Notes under the pieces: generated by a model | What the model saw: the letters and a program-made list of their open reading frames with translations, nothing else | Databases searched by the model: none | Told to the model about the DNA's origin: nothing | Program-made: the position numbers and the translations under genes | Assembly: GCF_900094625.1 (NCBI RefSeq) | Contig: NZ_FMAJ01000004.1 | Location: forward strand, 422,726 to 486,725 | Direction: 5' to 3' | DNA: 64,000 bases | From: Rhizobium aethiopicum | GTDB lineage: Bacteria; Pseudomonadota; Alphaproteobacteria; Rhizobiales; Rhizobiaceae | In this document: piece by piece, positions 42,666 to 52,204 of the stretch | Layout of the letters: every line of letters starts with the position of its first letter | How positions within the stretch are numbered: the first letter of the stretch is position 1

Positions 42666-44387
42666 TTACTTCTGCCAGCTCTTGACGAGTTCGTCGTAGT
42701 TGACGGTCAGCGGCTTTTCCTTCTCGTTCTCGATCTTCAGCTGCGGCGCCAGGTTGCCATTCTTCACCGCATCCGCGTTCCAATAAGCGAGATCATGCTC
42801 TTCGGCGAGCTTCGGGCCGATATCGCCCTGGACCTTGGCTCGTTCGAGGCGCTGCAGCACCTTTTCCTGTTCGGCGCAAAGCGAGTCCATTGCTTCCTGC
42901 GCCGTCTTGGCGCCCGAGGAGGCGTCACCGATCGCCTGCCACCACAGCTGCGCGAGCTTCGGATAGTCAGGAACGTTCGTACCGGTCGGCGACCACTGCA
43001 GGCGGGCCGGCGAACGGTAGAATTCGACGAGGCCGCCGAGCTTCGGTGCGCGGTCGGTAAAGGACTTATGATCGAGCGTGGACTGGCGTATGAAGGTCAG
43101 GCCGACATGGCTCTTCTTCACGTCGACGGTCTTCGATGTGACGAACTGGGCATAGAGCCAGGCGGCCTTGGCGCGGTCGTCGGGCGTGGACTTCATCAGC
43201 GTCCACGAGCCGGCATCCTGATAGCCGAGCTTCATGCCGTCCTTCCAGTAGACGCCATGCGGGCTCGGTGCGAAACGCCATTTCGGCGTGCCGTCCGCAT
43301 TGACGACCGGCAGGCCTTCTTTGACGAAGTCCGCGGTGAAGGCCGTGTAGGTGAACATCTGCTGCGCGATCTCACCCTGCGATGGGACCGGTCCGGATTC
43401 GGAGAAGGTCATGCCCTGAGCGGCAGCCGGTGCATAAGCCTTCATCCAGTCCAGGTATTTCTGGATGGAATAGACCGCGGCCGGACCGTTGGTGTCGCCG
43501 CCGCGCGCGACGCACGAACCGACAGGACGCGAGTTCTCGTCGACCTTGATGCCCCATTCGTCGACCGGCTTGCCGTTCGGGATGCCCTTGTCGCCGTTGC
43601 CGGCCATCGACAGCCAGGCGTCGGTGAAGCGCCAGCCGAGCGACGGGTCCTTCTTGCCGTAGTCCATGTGGCCATAGACCTTCTTGCCGTCGACTTCGCG
43701 GCCGGTGAAGAACTCGGCGATGTCCTCATAGGCCGACCAGTTGACCGGCACGCCGAGATCGTAGCCATACTTCGCCTTGAAGTCCGCCTTGTTCTTCTCG
43801 TCGTTGAACCAGTCGTAGCGGAACCAGTAGAGGTTTGCGAACTGCTGGTCCGGCAGCTGGTAGAGCTTGCCATCGGGCGCCGTGGTGAAGGACTTGCCGA
43901 TGAAGTCGTCGATGTCGATGCCGGGATTGGTGACGTCCTTGCCTTCGTTGGCCATCCAGTCGGTCAGCGAGCGGGCCTGCTGGTAGCGCCAATGGGTGCC
44001 GATCAGGTCGCTATCGTTGATGTAGGCGTCATAGATGTTTTCGCCCGACTGCATCTGCGTCTGCAGCTTTTCGACGACATCGCCTTCGCCGATCAGGTCA
44101 TGGGTGATCTTGATGCCGGTGATGGCGGTGAAGGCCGGGGCCAGCACCTTGGATTCATATTCGTGTGTCGCGATCGTTTCGGAAACGACCTTGATGTCCA
44201 TGCCGGCGAAGGGTTTCGCTGCATCGACGAACCACTGCATTTCCTTTTCCTGGTCGGCGCGGGGAAGCGTCGAGAGGTCGCCGACCTCTTTGTCGAGGAA
44301 GGTCTTTGCCTCGTCCATGCCGGCATAGGCCGAAGCTGTCATCGCCAGCAGCAAGCATGCTGTCGTCGTCAATAAGTGCCGTCGCAT
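42666..44387 (-). CDS. glpV: Glycerol ABC transporter substrate-binding protein
   Basis: Periplasmic binding protein of 573 aa, as long as the R. leguminosarum GlpV type. Signal peptide MRRHLLTTTACLLLAMTASAYA, then a family-1 fold with ATHEYESKVLAPAFTAITG, INDSDLIGTHWRYQQ and GVYWKDGMKLGYQDAGSW. It binds glycerol for the GlpSTPQ importer. ATG 44387; an upstream ATG at 44420 would displace the signal peptide. Preceded by the DUF2160 gene. Confidence 0.92.
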   Translation of the reverse strand: MRRHLLTTTACLLLAMTASAYAGMDEAKTFLDKEVGDLSTLPRADQEKEMQWFVDAAKPFAGMDIKVVSETIATHEYESKVLAPAFTAITGIKITHDLIGEGDVVEKLQTQMQSGENIYDAYINDSDLIGTHWRYQQARSLTDWMANEGKDVTNPGIDIDDFIGKSFTTAPDGKLYQLPDQQFANLYWFRYDWFNDEKNKADFKAKYGYDLGVPVNWSAYEDIAEFFTGREVDGKKVYGHMDYGKKDPSLGWRFTDAWLSMAGNGDKGIPNGKPVDEWGIKVDENSRPVGSCVARGGDTNGPAAVYSIQKYLDWMKAYAPAAAQGMTFSESGPVPSQGEIAQQMFTYTAFTADFVKEGLPVVNADGTPKWRFAPSPHGVYWKDGMKLGYQDAGSWTLMKSTPDDRAKAAWLYAQFVTSKTVDVKKSHVGLTFIRQSTLDHKSFTDRAPKLGGLVEFYRSPARLQWSPTGTNVPDYPKLAQLWWQAIGDASSGAKTAQEAMDSLCAEQEKVLQRLERAKVQGDIGPKLAEEHDLAYWNADAVKNGNLAPQLKIENEKEKPLTVNYDELVKSWQK

Positions 44388-44465
44388 AATATCCTCCCAA
44401 GGGTTTGCGATTGCAGTCACGTCTCAGGCGGCCAGTACCCCCGGCCATCTGTCTTCTCCTTGCCG

Positions 44466-44747
44466 TCACACGTAGCGGAACACGCCGATGGCGTAGACCA
44501 CGGAGACAGCAAGAGCCCACCACAGGTTGGGCCCAGCGAGCCCAAGCCATGCAAGATGAATGAAAGCGCTGCCCAGCAGCGAAATGAAAAGCCGGTCGCC
44601 GCGCGTCGTCTCGAAACGCAGCACGCCTGTGCGCGGCGAGCCGCCCGGCGAAAAATATTCCCAGCCGCTCATCGCGATCAGAAGCGCCAGGATCGTCAGG
44701 AAGAACAGCGCCGTCGGCAGCGTCCATGCCATCCAGGAAAATGTCAT
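44466..44747 (-). CDS. glpU: DUF2160 small membrane protein of the glycerol transporter
   Basis: Protein of 93 aa with about three spans (WTLPTALFFLTILALLIAMS, LFISLLGSAFIHLAWLGLA, LWWALAVSVVYAIGVF). DUF2160 genes sit in glycerol transporter operons of rhizobia and this position matches glpU. The start MTFSWMAW at 44747 fits the GGAGG upstream. Role in the transporter is undefined. Confidence 0.85.
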   Translation of the reverse strand: MTFSWMAWTLPTALFFLTILALLIAMSGWEYFSPGGSPRTGVLRFETTRGDRLFISLLGSAFIHLAWLGLAGPNLWWALAVSVVYAIGVFRYV

Positions 44748-44760
44748 TGCGGTCTCCTCC

Positions 44761-45588
<828 letters not shown>

Positions 45589-45603
45589 GGGATCTCTCCT
45601 TTC

Positions 45604-46470
45604 TCAAGCGTTGGCGTCGCTGCTGGTCATGACCGTGTAGAAGATCCATGACAGCAACAGGATGATCAGGAAGTAGATGATGGACATCGCCGCGGCGGGG
45701 CCGAGATCGAACTGGCCGACAGCCATCTTCACGAGATCGATGGAAAGGAACGTCGTCGAGTTGCCGGGCCCGCCGCCGGTGACGACAAAGGGCTCGGTAT
45801 AGATCATGAAACTGTCCATGAAGCGTAGCAGCACGGCGATCAGCAGCACCCGCTTCATCTTCGGAAGCTGGATATAGCGGAACACGGACCAGCGCGAGGC
45901 GCCGTCGATCTTGGCGGCCTGATAATAGGCGTCCGGGATCGAAACGAGGCCGGCATAGCAGAGCAGCACGACGAGGCTCGTCCAGTGCCAGACATCCATG
46001 ACGATGACGGTGACCCAGGCATCGACCGGATCGCGGACATAGTTGTAGTCGAGGCCGATCGCTTCGAGCGTGTGGCCGAGCAGGCCGATATCGACGCGTC
46101 CAAAAACCTGCCAGATGGTGCCGACGACATTCCATGGAATGAGCAGCGGCAGGGCCATCAACACCAGGCAGACGGGGACGCCCGGGCCCGATTTCGGCAT
46201 GTTGAGCGCGATGAAGATGCCGAGCGGAATCTCCAGCGCCAGAATAATAAAGGAGAAGAGCAGATTGCGCTGGAGCGCTTCCCAGAAGCGATCGGAATGC
46301 AGGGTCTCGACGAACCAATCGGTGCCGGCCCAGAAGAACTCATTGTTGCCGAACGTATCCTGAACCGAATAATTGACGACGGTCATCAGCGGGATGGCGG
46401 CCGAAAAGGCCACCAGCAACAGCACCGGCAGCACCAGAAACCAGGCTTTATTGTTCCACGTCTTCTGCAT
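45604..46470 (-). CDS. glpP: Glycerol ABC transporter permease
   Basis: MalF-type permease of 288 aa with six spans. N-terminus NKAWFLVLPVLLLVAFSAAI; EAA loop IPDAYYQAAKIDGASRWSVF. It lies 3 bp after glpT. Confidence 0.92.
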   Translation of the reverse strand: MQKTWNNKAWFLVLPVLLLVAFSAAIPLMTVVNYSVQDTFGNNEFFWAGTDWFVETLHSDRFWEALQRNLLFSFIILALEIPLGIFIALNMPKSGPGVPVCLVLMALPLLIPWNVVGTIWQVFGRVDIGLLGHTLEAIGLDYNYVRDPVDAWVTVIVMDVWHWTSLVVLLCYAGLVSIPDAYYQAAKIDGASRWSVFRYIQLPKMKRVLLIAVLLRFMDSFMIYTEPFVVTGGGPGNSTTFLSIDLVKMAVGQFDLGPAAAMSIIYFLIILLLSWIFYTVMTSSDANA

Positions 46471-46473
46471 GGC

Positions 46474-47544
46474 TCAGGCCTCCCTGCCGACACGCCAGCT
46501 GTCGGCGTAAATGCTGATGGCGGACGGATCGAAGGTGACGCGGGCATCGGCGGGGATGTCGGCATCCTCGTGCACGACGATCGCAATAGGCTGGCCGGCG
46601 AAGCGGGCTCGCACGATCTTCTGCCGGCCGATATCCTCGATCTTATTGATTGTAACCGGCATGCCCTCCCGCCCGAGGCGGATGAATTCGGGGCGAATGC
46701 CAAGTTCGGTCTTCACCGCGCCATTGGTATTAGGCGCATAATCCAGCATCAGCACCTCGTCTCCGACCTTGACGGCGCTGCCGTCGATCTGTGCCGGCAT
46801 GACGTTCATGCCCGGCGAACCTATGAAATAACCGACGAAGGTGTGGCTCGGCCGCTCGAAGAGCTCGGCCGGCGTGCCGATCTGCACGATCTGGCCGTCA
46901 TACATGACGACGACCTTCTCGGCGAAGGTCAGCGCCTCGGTCTGGTCGTGGGTGACGTAGACCATGGTGAAGCCGAACTGCTTGTGCAGCCGCTTCAGCT
47001 GCGAGCGCAGTACCCATTTCATATGCGGATCGATGACGGTCAGCGGCTCGTCGAACAGGATGGCGTTGACGTCGTTGCGCACCAGCCCGCGGCCGAGAGA
47101 GATCTTCTGCTTCTGGTCGGCCGTCAGCCCCTGCGCCTTGCGCTTGGCCCAGCCGGCAAGGTCTATCATTTCGAGAATGTCGCGGACGCGCCGGTCGACA
47201 TCGGCTTCTGCCACGCCGCGGTTGCGCAACGGGAAAGCGAGATTGTCGTACACGGTCATCGTGTCGTAGATGACCGGGAACTGGAAGACCTGCGCGATGT
47301 TGCGGCTCTGCGTCGAAAGATTCGTCACATCCTTGCCGTCAAAGAGGATGCGGCCGTGCGAAGGCTGCAGCAGACCCGAAATGATGTTGAGCAGCGTGGT
47401 CTTGCCGCAGCCGGAAGGACCGAGCAGCGCATAGGCGCCGCCGTCGTTCCATTCGTGGTCGACTTCCTTCAGCGAATAATCCTTCTCCGTCTGCGGATTG
47501 GCTCCGTAGGCGTGGCGGATATGGTCGAGCGAAATGCGTGCCAT
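46474..47544 (-). CDS. glpT: Glycerol ABC transporter ATPase
   Basis: MalK-type ATPase of 356 aa. Walker A GPSGCGKTT, signature region LTADQKQKISLGRGL (an unusual variant of LSGGQ), Walker B ILFDEPLTVIDPH, H-loop VTHDQ, and a C-terminal TOBE domain. Forms a heterodimer with GlpS. The altered signature in this subunit is a visible oddity. Confidence 0.92.
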   Translation of the reverse strand: MARISLDHIRHAYGANPQTEKDYSLKEVDHEWNDGGAYALLGPSGCGKTTLLNIISGLLQPSHGRILFDGKDVTNLSTQSRNIAQVFQFPVIYDTMTVYDNLAFPLRNRGVAEADVDRRVRDILEMIDLAGWAKRKAQGLTADQKQKISLGRGLVRNDVNAILFDEPLTVIDPHMKWVLRSQLKRLHKQFGFTMVYVTHDQTEALTFAEKVVVMYDGQIVQIGTPAELFERPSHTFVGYFIGSPGMNVMPAQIDGSAVKVGDEVLMLDYAPNTNGAVKTELGIRPEFIRLGREGMPVTINKIEDIGRQKIVRARFAGQPIAIVVHEDADIPADARVTFDPSAISIYADSWRVGREA

Positions 47545-47553
47545 AATGCTCTC

Positions 47554-48651
47554 CTAAGCCTTTCCTGCTGCAGCGGTAGCGCGACCGACCGTGGCAATGG
47601 CGCGGCCATCGGCGCCGAAGGCCAAGAGGTGGCGCGTATCGAGGAAGGCCTCGATCTCCATGTCGGGATCGATGTCGTGAATCCCGTGCGCCAGCATCAC
47701 CCAGCGCACACCGTCATATTCCAGATGGACGAAGCTCTCCGAACCGGTGATCTCCGAAACCAGCGTACGCGCTTGCAGGCGGGCTGCGTCACCCGTCTGC
47801 GGCTTGAAGCCGAGATGATGCGGATGAAAAGCGACCGTCACCGGCCCGTCCGGCACGGCGGCCAGATGCGGGGGAACCGGAAGAGCTGCCCCGCCCGGAC
47901 GCGTAAAGACATTGCCGGATTTGGTGACGTCGAGCGCGTTCAGCGGCGGGTCGGCGAAGATGCTGGCGGTGGCGAGGTCGGCAGGCCTTCGGTAGACATC
48001 GATCGTCGGCCCGAACTGGGTGACCCGGCCTTCGTTCAACGTCGCCGTATTGCCGCCGAGCAGGAGCGCCTCGGACGGTTCGGTCGTGGCATAGACGAAG
48101 ATCGCGCCGGATTGGGCGAAGATCTTCGGCAATTCCTCGCGCAGTTCTTCGCGCAGCTTGTAATCGAGGTTGGCGAGCGGCTCGTCCATCAGCACGAGGC
48201 TGGCATTCTTGACGAGCGCGCGCGCCAGCGCCGTGCGCTGCTGCTGGCCGCCGGACAGGTTGAGCGGCGTACGGTCGAGATAGGGCGTGAGTCTCAGAAG
48301 CTCGGCGGCCTTGCGCACTTCGCGGTCGATCGTGGCGGCATCCTTGCCCGATATGCGCATCGGCGAGGCGATGTTCTCGTAAACGGTCAGCGCCGGATAG
48401 TTGATGAACTGCTGGTAGACCATGGCAACGTTGCGCTTCTGCACCGGCATGCCGGTGACATCGGCGCCGTCGAAATGGACGGAGCCGGCGGTCGGACGGT
48501 CGAGCCCGGCCATCAGCCGCATCAGCGACGTCTTGCCCGACAGCGTCGGCCCGAGCAGGACGTTCAGCGTGCCGCGCTCGAGGACCAGATCGGTCGGATA
48601 GATATGATAGTCCGCGCCCACCATCTTGGCGGCGTTCCGCAGTTCCAGCAT
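47554..48651 (-). CDS. glpS: Glycerol ABC transporter ATPase
   Basis: MalK-type ATPase of 365 aa. Walker A GPTLSGKTS, a normal signature LSGGQQQR, Walker B LVLMDEPLANLDYK. In place of the H-loop histidine the sequence reads VYATTEPSEALLL. Together with the changed signature of GlpT this suggests an asymmetric dimer with one working ATP site. ATG 48651. Confidence 0.92.
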   Translation of the reverse strand: MLELRNAAKMVGADYHIYPTDLVLERGTLNVLLGPTLSGKTSLMRLMAGLDRPTAGSVHFDGADVTGMPVQKRNVAMVYQQFINYPALTVYENIASPMRISGKDAATIDREVRKAAELLRLTPYLDRTPLNLSGGQQQRTALARALVKNASLVLMDEPLANLDYKLREELREELPKIFAQSGAIFVYATTEPSEALLLGGNTATLNEGRVTQFGPTIDVYRRPADLATASIFADPPLNALDVTKSGNVFTRPGGAALPVPPHLAAVPDGPVTVAFHPHHLGFKPQTGDAARLQARTLVSEITGSESFVHLEYDGVRWVMLAHGIHDIDPDMEIEAFLDTRHLLAFGADGRAIATVGRATAAAGKA

Positions 48652-48693
48652 TCCGATTCCCGTGCCTCCACGCAGCGGGGACCACACGCCGCC

Positions 48694-50208
48694 TTATCCG
48701 GCCATCGCCGGTATGGCAGCCATGTACTCCTCCAGTGACTGAGCCTGCTCCCTCGAAAGGCGCAGACCATCCTTCGTTCTCCTCCACAGCACGTCTTCGG
48801 CGTGCCGGGCCCATTCATGTTCGACCAGATATTTGACCTCGGCCTCGTAGAGATCGCCGCCGAACAGCTGCCCGAGGTCTGCAATGCCGCGAGCATCGCC
48901 GATCAGCGTCTCGGCCCTGGTGCCGTAGCGGCGCACCAGCCGGCGCGCATGCGGATCGGCAAGGAAGGGATAACGCCGCTTCAACTTGGCGACTTCGCCC
49001 TCATAACCCTGGACCGCGAAATTGCCGCCCGGCAGATGGCTCTTTGCCGTCCACGGGCTGCCCTTGACGCCGATTGCGGCACCGATTTTCTCCAGCGCAT
49101 GCTCGGAAAGTCGGCGATAGGTGGTGAGCTTACCGCCGAAGACGTTGAGCAGCGGCGCAGCCCCGCCCTCGCCTTCCAGCTTCAGCACATAATCGCGCGT
49201 CGCCTCCTGCGCCTTCGAGGCGCCGTCGTCATAGAGCGGCCTGACCGCCGAATAGGTCCAGACGATGTCTTCCGGTCTGACCGGCTCCCTGAAATATTCC
49301 GAAGCCGCATTGCAGAGATAGACGGTCTCTTCCTCGGAGATCCGGACATCTTTGGGATCGGCGGTGTAGTCGCGGTCGGTGGTGCCGATCAGGGTGAAAT
49401 CGCCCTCATAGGGGATGGCGAATATGATGCGGTTGTCGGGATTCTGGAAGAAATAAGCTCTCGCGTCGTCGAACTTCTTCTTGACGACGATATGACTGCC
49501 CTGGACGAGACGGACGTGATGGGCCTCGTTCTGGCCAAAGGCAGAACGAATGACATGATCGACCCAGGGACCGGCGGCATTGATCAGCATGCGGGCCTTA
49601 TGGCTGTCGTTGCGGCCGGTTACCGTATCGGTCGTTTCGATTTGCCACAGACCATTCTCGCGGCGCGCCGACACCACTTTGGTGCGGGGCATGATCGTCG
49701 CGCCCTTGTCGGCGGCGTCACGGGCGTTCAACACGACCATACGGGCATCGTCGACCCAGCCGTCGGAATATTCGAAAGCCTTGGTAAACAGCGCCTTCAG
49801 CGGCTTGCCGGCCGGGTCCTTGCGCATGTCGAGCACCGACGTCGCCGGCAACAGCTTGCGGCCGCCAAGATGATCGTAAAGGAAGAGACCGAGCCGGATC
49901 AGCCAGGCGGGGCGAATGCCGCCCTTGTGGTAGGGAAGCACGAAGCGCAGCGGCCAGATGATATGCGGCGCCATCGCCCAGAGGATTTCGCGCTCCATCA
50001 GCGATTCACGCACCAGGCGAAACTCATAATGCTCGAGGTAGCGCAAGCCACCATGAATGAGCTTGGTGGCGCCGGACGAGGTGCCGGAGGCGAAATCGTT
50101 CATCTCCGCCAGCGCGACGGAATAGCCGCGCCCGACCGCGTCGCGCGCAATGCCGCAGCCGTTGATGCCGCCGCCGATGACGAAAATGTCGTGTATCTCC
50201 CGGCTCAA
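48694..50208 (-). CDS. glpD: Aerobic glycerol-3-phosphate dehydrogenase
   Basis: FAD-dependent membrane-associated dehydrogenase of 504 aa giving DHAP and passing electrons to quinone. FAD motif IFVIGGGINGCGIARDA, FASGTSSGATKLIHGGLRYL, LINAAGPWVDHV and VFGGKLTTYRRLSEHAL. TTG 50208 is preferred, with GGAGGGGC right upstream; an ATG 39 bp further up is in frame. First gene of the operon; GlpR-type repeats lie upstream. Confidence 0.94.
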   Translation of the reverse strand: MSREIHDIFVIGGGINGCGIARDAVGRGYSVALAEMNDFASGTSSGATKLIHGGLRYLEHYEFRLVRESLMEREILWAMAPHIIWPLRFVLPYHKGGIRPAWLIRLGLFLYDHLGGRKLLPATSVLDMRKDPAGKPLKALFTKAFEYSDGWVDDARMVVLNARDAADKGATIMPRTKVVSARRENGLWQIETTDTVTGRNDSHKARMLINAAGPWVDHVIRSAFGQNEAHHVRLVQGSHIVVKKKFDDARAYFFQNPDNRIIFAIPYEGDFTLIGTTDRDYTADPKDVRISEEETVYLCNAASEYFREPVRPEDIVWTYSAVRPLYDDGASKAQEATRDYVLKLEGEGGAAPLLNVFGGKLTTYRRLSEHALEKIGAAIGVKGSPWTAKSHLPGGNFAVQGYEGEVAKLKRRYPFLADPHARRLVRRYGTRAETLIGDARGIADLGQLFGGDLYEAEVKYLVEHEWARHAEDVLWRRTKDGLRLSREQAQSLEEYMAAIPAMAG

Positions 50209-50261
50209 TTGCCCCTCCGAGCCCACTGCTGATTTCGCATCGCACAAAACTTGCGCGATTG

Positions 50262-50314
50262 CGAAAGTAACAACAGTTAAAACGAAAGGAATGTGAATGT
50301 CAAACGAATGTTTG
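50262..50314. promoter_or_regulatory. Candidate GlpR operator repeats before glpD
   Basis: Three direct repeats, CGAAAG (50262), CGAAAG (50283) and CGAATG (50305), 21 and 22 bp apart, about two helical turns. The last lies in the palindrome CAAAC-GAAT-GTTTG (50301-50314). The 8-mer AAACGAAA (50280-50287) recurs inverted before glpR. Fits a DeoR-type repressor site. Confidence 0.5.
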
Positions 50315-50329
50315 TGCTGTTTGCGCGAC

Positions 50330-51103
50330 CTAGCGCGATCTGGTGCTCGTTTCGATCAGCTTCACATTGTTTTCGAGGCAGAGATTGCGGATCGAGGGCA
50401 CCGGACAGTGGTCGGTGATGAAGGTGTGAACCTGGGAAAGCTGGCCGATCCGAACGGGCGCAGTGCGTTCGAACTTGGTCGAATCGGCAACGAGAATGAC
50501 ATGCCGGGCATTCGCGATAATCGCCTGTGCGACTTTCACTTCGCGAAAATCATAATCGAGAAGCGCGCCGTCGAGGTCGATCGCCGATGCGCCGATGACG
50601 GCATAATCGACCTTGAACTGCCGGATGAAATCGACGGCCGCTTCGCCGACGATGCCGCCGTCCGAGCCGCGCACGACCCCGCCGGCAATCACCACCTCGA
50701 TTGCCGGGAAGAGGCGCAACCTGTTGGCAACGTTTATGTTATTGGTGATCACCATAAGCTCGTGGTGATTGGCGAGCGCCTCGCCCACCGCCTCGGTCGT
50801 CGTTCCGATGTTGATGAAAAGCGAGGCTCCGCTCGGGATCAGCTCGACTGCCGCCATACCGATCGCCTGCTTCTCCGAAGCGGCGATCTGGCGCCGCGCC
50901 TCGTATTTGACGTTCTCCGTTCCGCTTGGAAATGTCGCGCCGCCATGGATACGTGTCAGCACCTGCGCGTCGCAGAGATCGTTCAGATCCTTGCGGATCG
51001 TTTGCGGCGTCACCGAAAAGCGTGAGGCGAGCTCCTCGACCAGAACCCTGCCGCTCGATTTCGCAATCGCCACGATTTCCGTTTGCCGGTCGGTCAAGAA
51101 CAT
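50330..51103 (-). CDS. glpR: DeoR-family glycerol regulator
   Basis: Repressor of 257 aa. DeoR helix-turn-helix in the first 55 residues (RQTEIVAIAKSSGRVLVEEL, FSVTPQTIRKDLNDL) and the DeoRC sensor domain with SLFINIGTTTEAV, VVIAGGVVRGSDGGIVG and LVADSTKFERTAPV. Located just upstream of glpD on the same strand, as in R. leguminosarum; glycerol 3-phosphate is the expected inducer. Confidence 0.9.
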   Translation of the reverse strand: MFLTDRQTEIVAIAKSSGRVLVEELASRFSVTPQTIRKDLNDLCDAQVLTRIHGGATFPSGTENVKYEARRQIAASEKQAIGMAAVELIPSGASLFINIGTTTEAVGEALANHHELMVITNNINVANRLRLFPAIEVVIAGGVVRGSDGGIVGEAAVDFIRQFKVDYAVIGASAIDLDGALLDYDFREVKVAQAIIANARHVILVADSTKFERTAPVRIGQLSQVHTFITDHCPVPSIRNLCLENNVKLIETSTRSR

Positions 51104-51121
51104 GGGCGCCCCTTTCGGTCT

Positions 51122-51142
51122 GCTTTCGTTTTTAAAGAAAGC
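51122..51142. promoter_or_regulatory. Inverted repeat before glpR
   Basis: GCTTTC-N9-GAAAGC, containing TTTCGTTT (51124-51131), the inverse of the 8-mer found before glpD. Possible autoregulatory GlpR site 19 bp upstream of the start. Confidence 0.4.
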
Positions 51143-51213
51143 GAACGGCGGCGCAATGCCTATTTGTCAGCGAGCCGACGTCGTCACCTTAATATGGCGC
51201 CAGTGCGATGCAC

Positions 51214-52119
51214 CTATCGTTTCCGCATCACGTTGACCACGAGCACCCCAAGGATCGCCATGACGCCGCCGATGGCGCCGAGCGCCGTCGGCGTCTCGCC
51301 CAGCCAGACGAACCCGATCAGCGTTGCGACTGGCGGCACGCCGTAAAGAAAATTCGAGGCGCGCGCGGCCGTTAGCCGCTTCAAGGCGATGGCCCATGTG
51401 AGATAACCGATCGCGGTCGGGAAGATGACGAGATAGGCAACGCCCCAGTTGACCTCCGCCGGTGCAGCGGCCAACGCGCGGATCGTCGCCGGGACGGCCG
51501 GAAAGAGCGGCACGGAGCCGATCAGCAGGATCCAGGCGGTGACGGCAAGCGCCGGCAGGCGAGCGAGCAGCGGTTTCTGCAATACGCTGGCAATCGCCGA
51601 GCAGAGCGCTGCGCCTAAGATCAGCATGGCGTTCGGATCGAGCTTGAAGCCGCCGTCGGAGGCGACCGCAATCAGCGCCACGCCGCCGAAGGAAACCGCA
51701 GTACCCGCCCAGCCCCAGCGGCCGAAACCCTCACCGAGGGCGAATGTCGCGATCAGGGCGGTGAAGACAGGCATGGTGTTGATGATGAAGCTCGCCGGTC
51801 CCGCCGCCACCGTCTGCTCGCCGGTGTTCAACAGAACCGCATAGGCGGCGATGAAGAGCACTGCAGCGACCGAGAGGCGAAGGAAATCACGCTTTTCCGG
51901 CATCGGCCGGTAGATGGCGAGGTAGACAAGGGCGAGGACGCCTGCCGCCACATAACGGGCCGTTGCCAGTTCGATCGGCGTCAGCGGCCCGAGACAGATA
52001 CGGATCACCACAAAGGAAGAGGCCCAGAAGAGAATGGTGACGACAATCGCAGCAAAGGCGATCAGATCGAAGCCGCTGTGCTGTTTTGCCGAAACCGGTG
52101 CGCTTGCCGCCATGCTCAT
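51214..52119 (-). CDS. EamA/DMT-family exporter
   Basis: Inner-membrane drug/metabolite transporter of 301 aa with ten spans in two EamA repeats (FWASSFVVIRI... and LGAALCSAIASVLQKP). ATG 52119 follows GGAGGC by 6 nt; a longer frame reaches into the divergent LysR gene. Exports an unknown small metabolite, probably under the LysR gene's control. Confidence 0.88.
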   Translation of the reverse strand: MSMAASAPVSAKQHSGFDLIAFAAIVVTILFWASSFVVIRICLGPLTPIELATARYVAAGVLALVYLAIYRPMPEKRDFLRLSVAAVLFIAAYAVLLNTGEQTVAAGPASFIINTMPVFTALIATFALGEGFGRWGWAGTAVSFGGVALIAVASDGGFKLDPNAMLILGAALCSAIASVLQKPLLARLPALAVTAWILLIGSVPLFPAVPATIRALAAAPAEVNWGVAYLVIFPTAIGYLTWAIALKRLTAARASNFLYGVPPVATLIGFVWLGETPTALGAIGGVMAILGVLVVNVMRKR

Positions 52120-52204
52120 TTTCGCCTCCATCTGTGCGTGCAACGATGAATTAAGCCTTCGATGCGTGCTTGAAAAGCACCGCAATCGATGATCAAATGT
52201 GCGC

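Noticed and set aside
45985..48738. A 917-aa plus-strand frame across the glycerol transporter
   Set aside because: Antisense to four clearly recognised transporter genes; it is a high-GC shadow frame.
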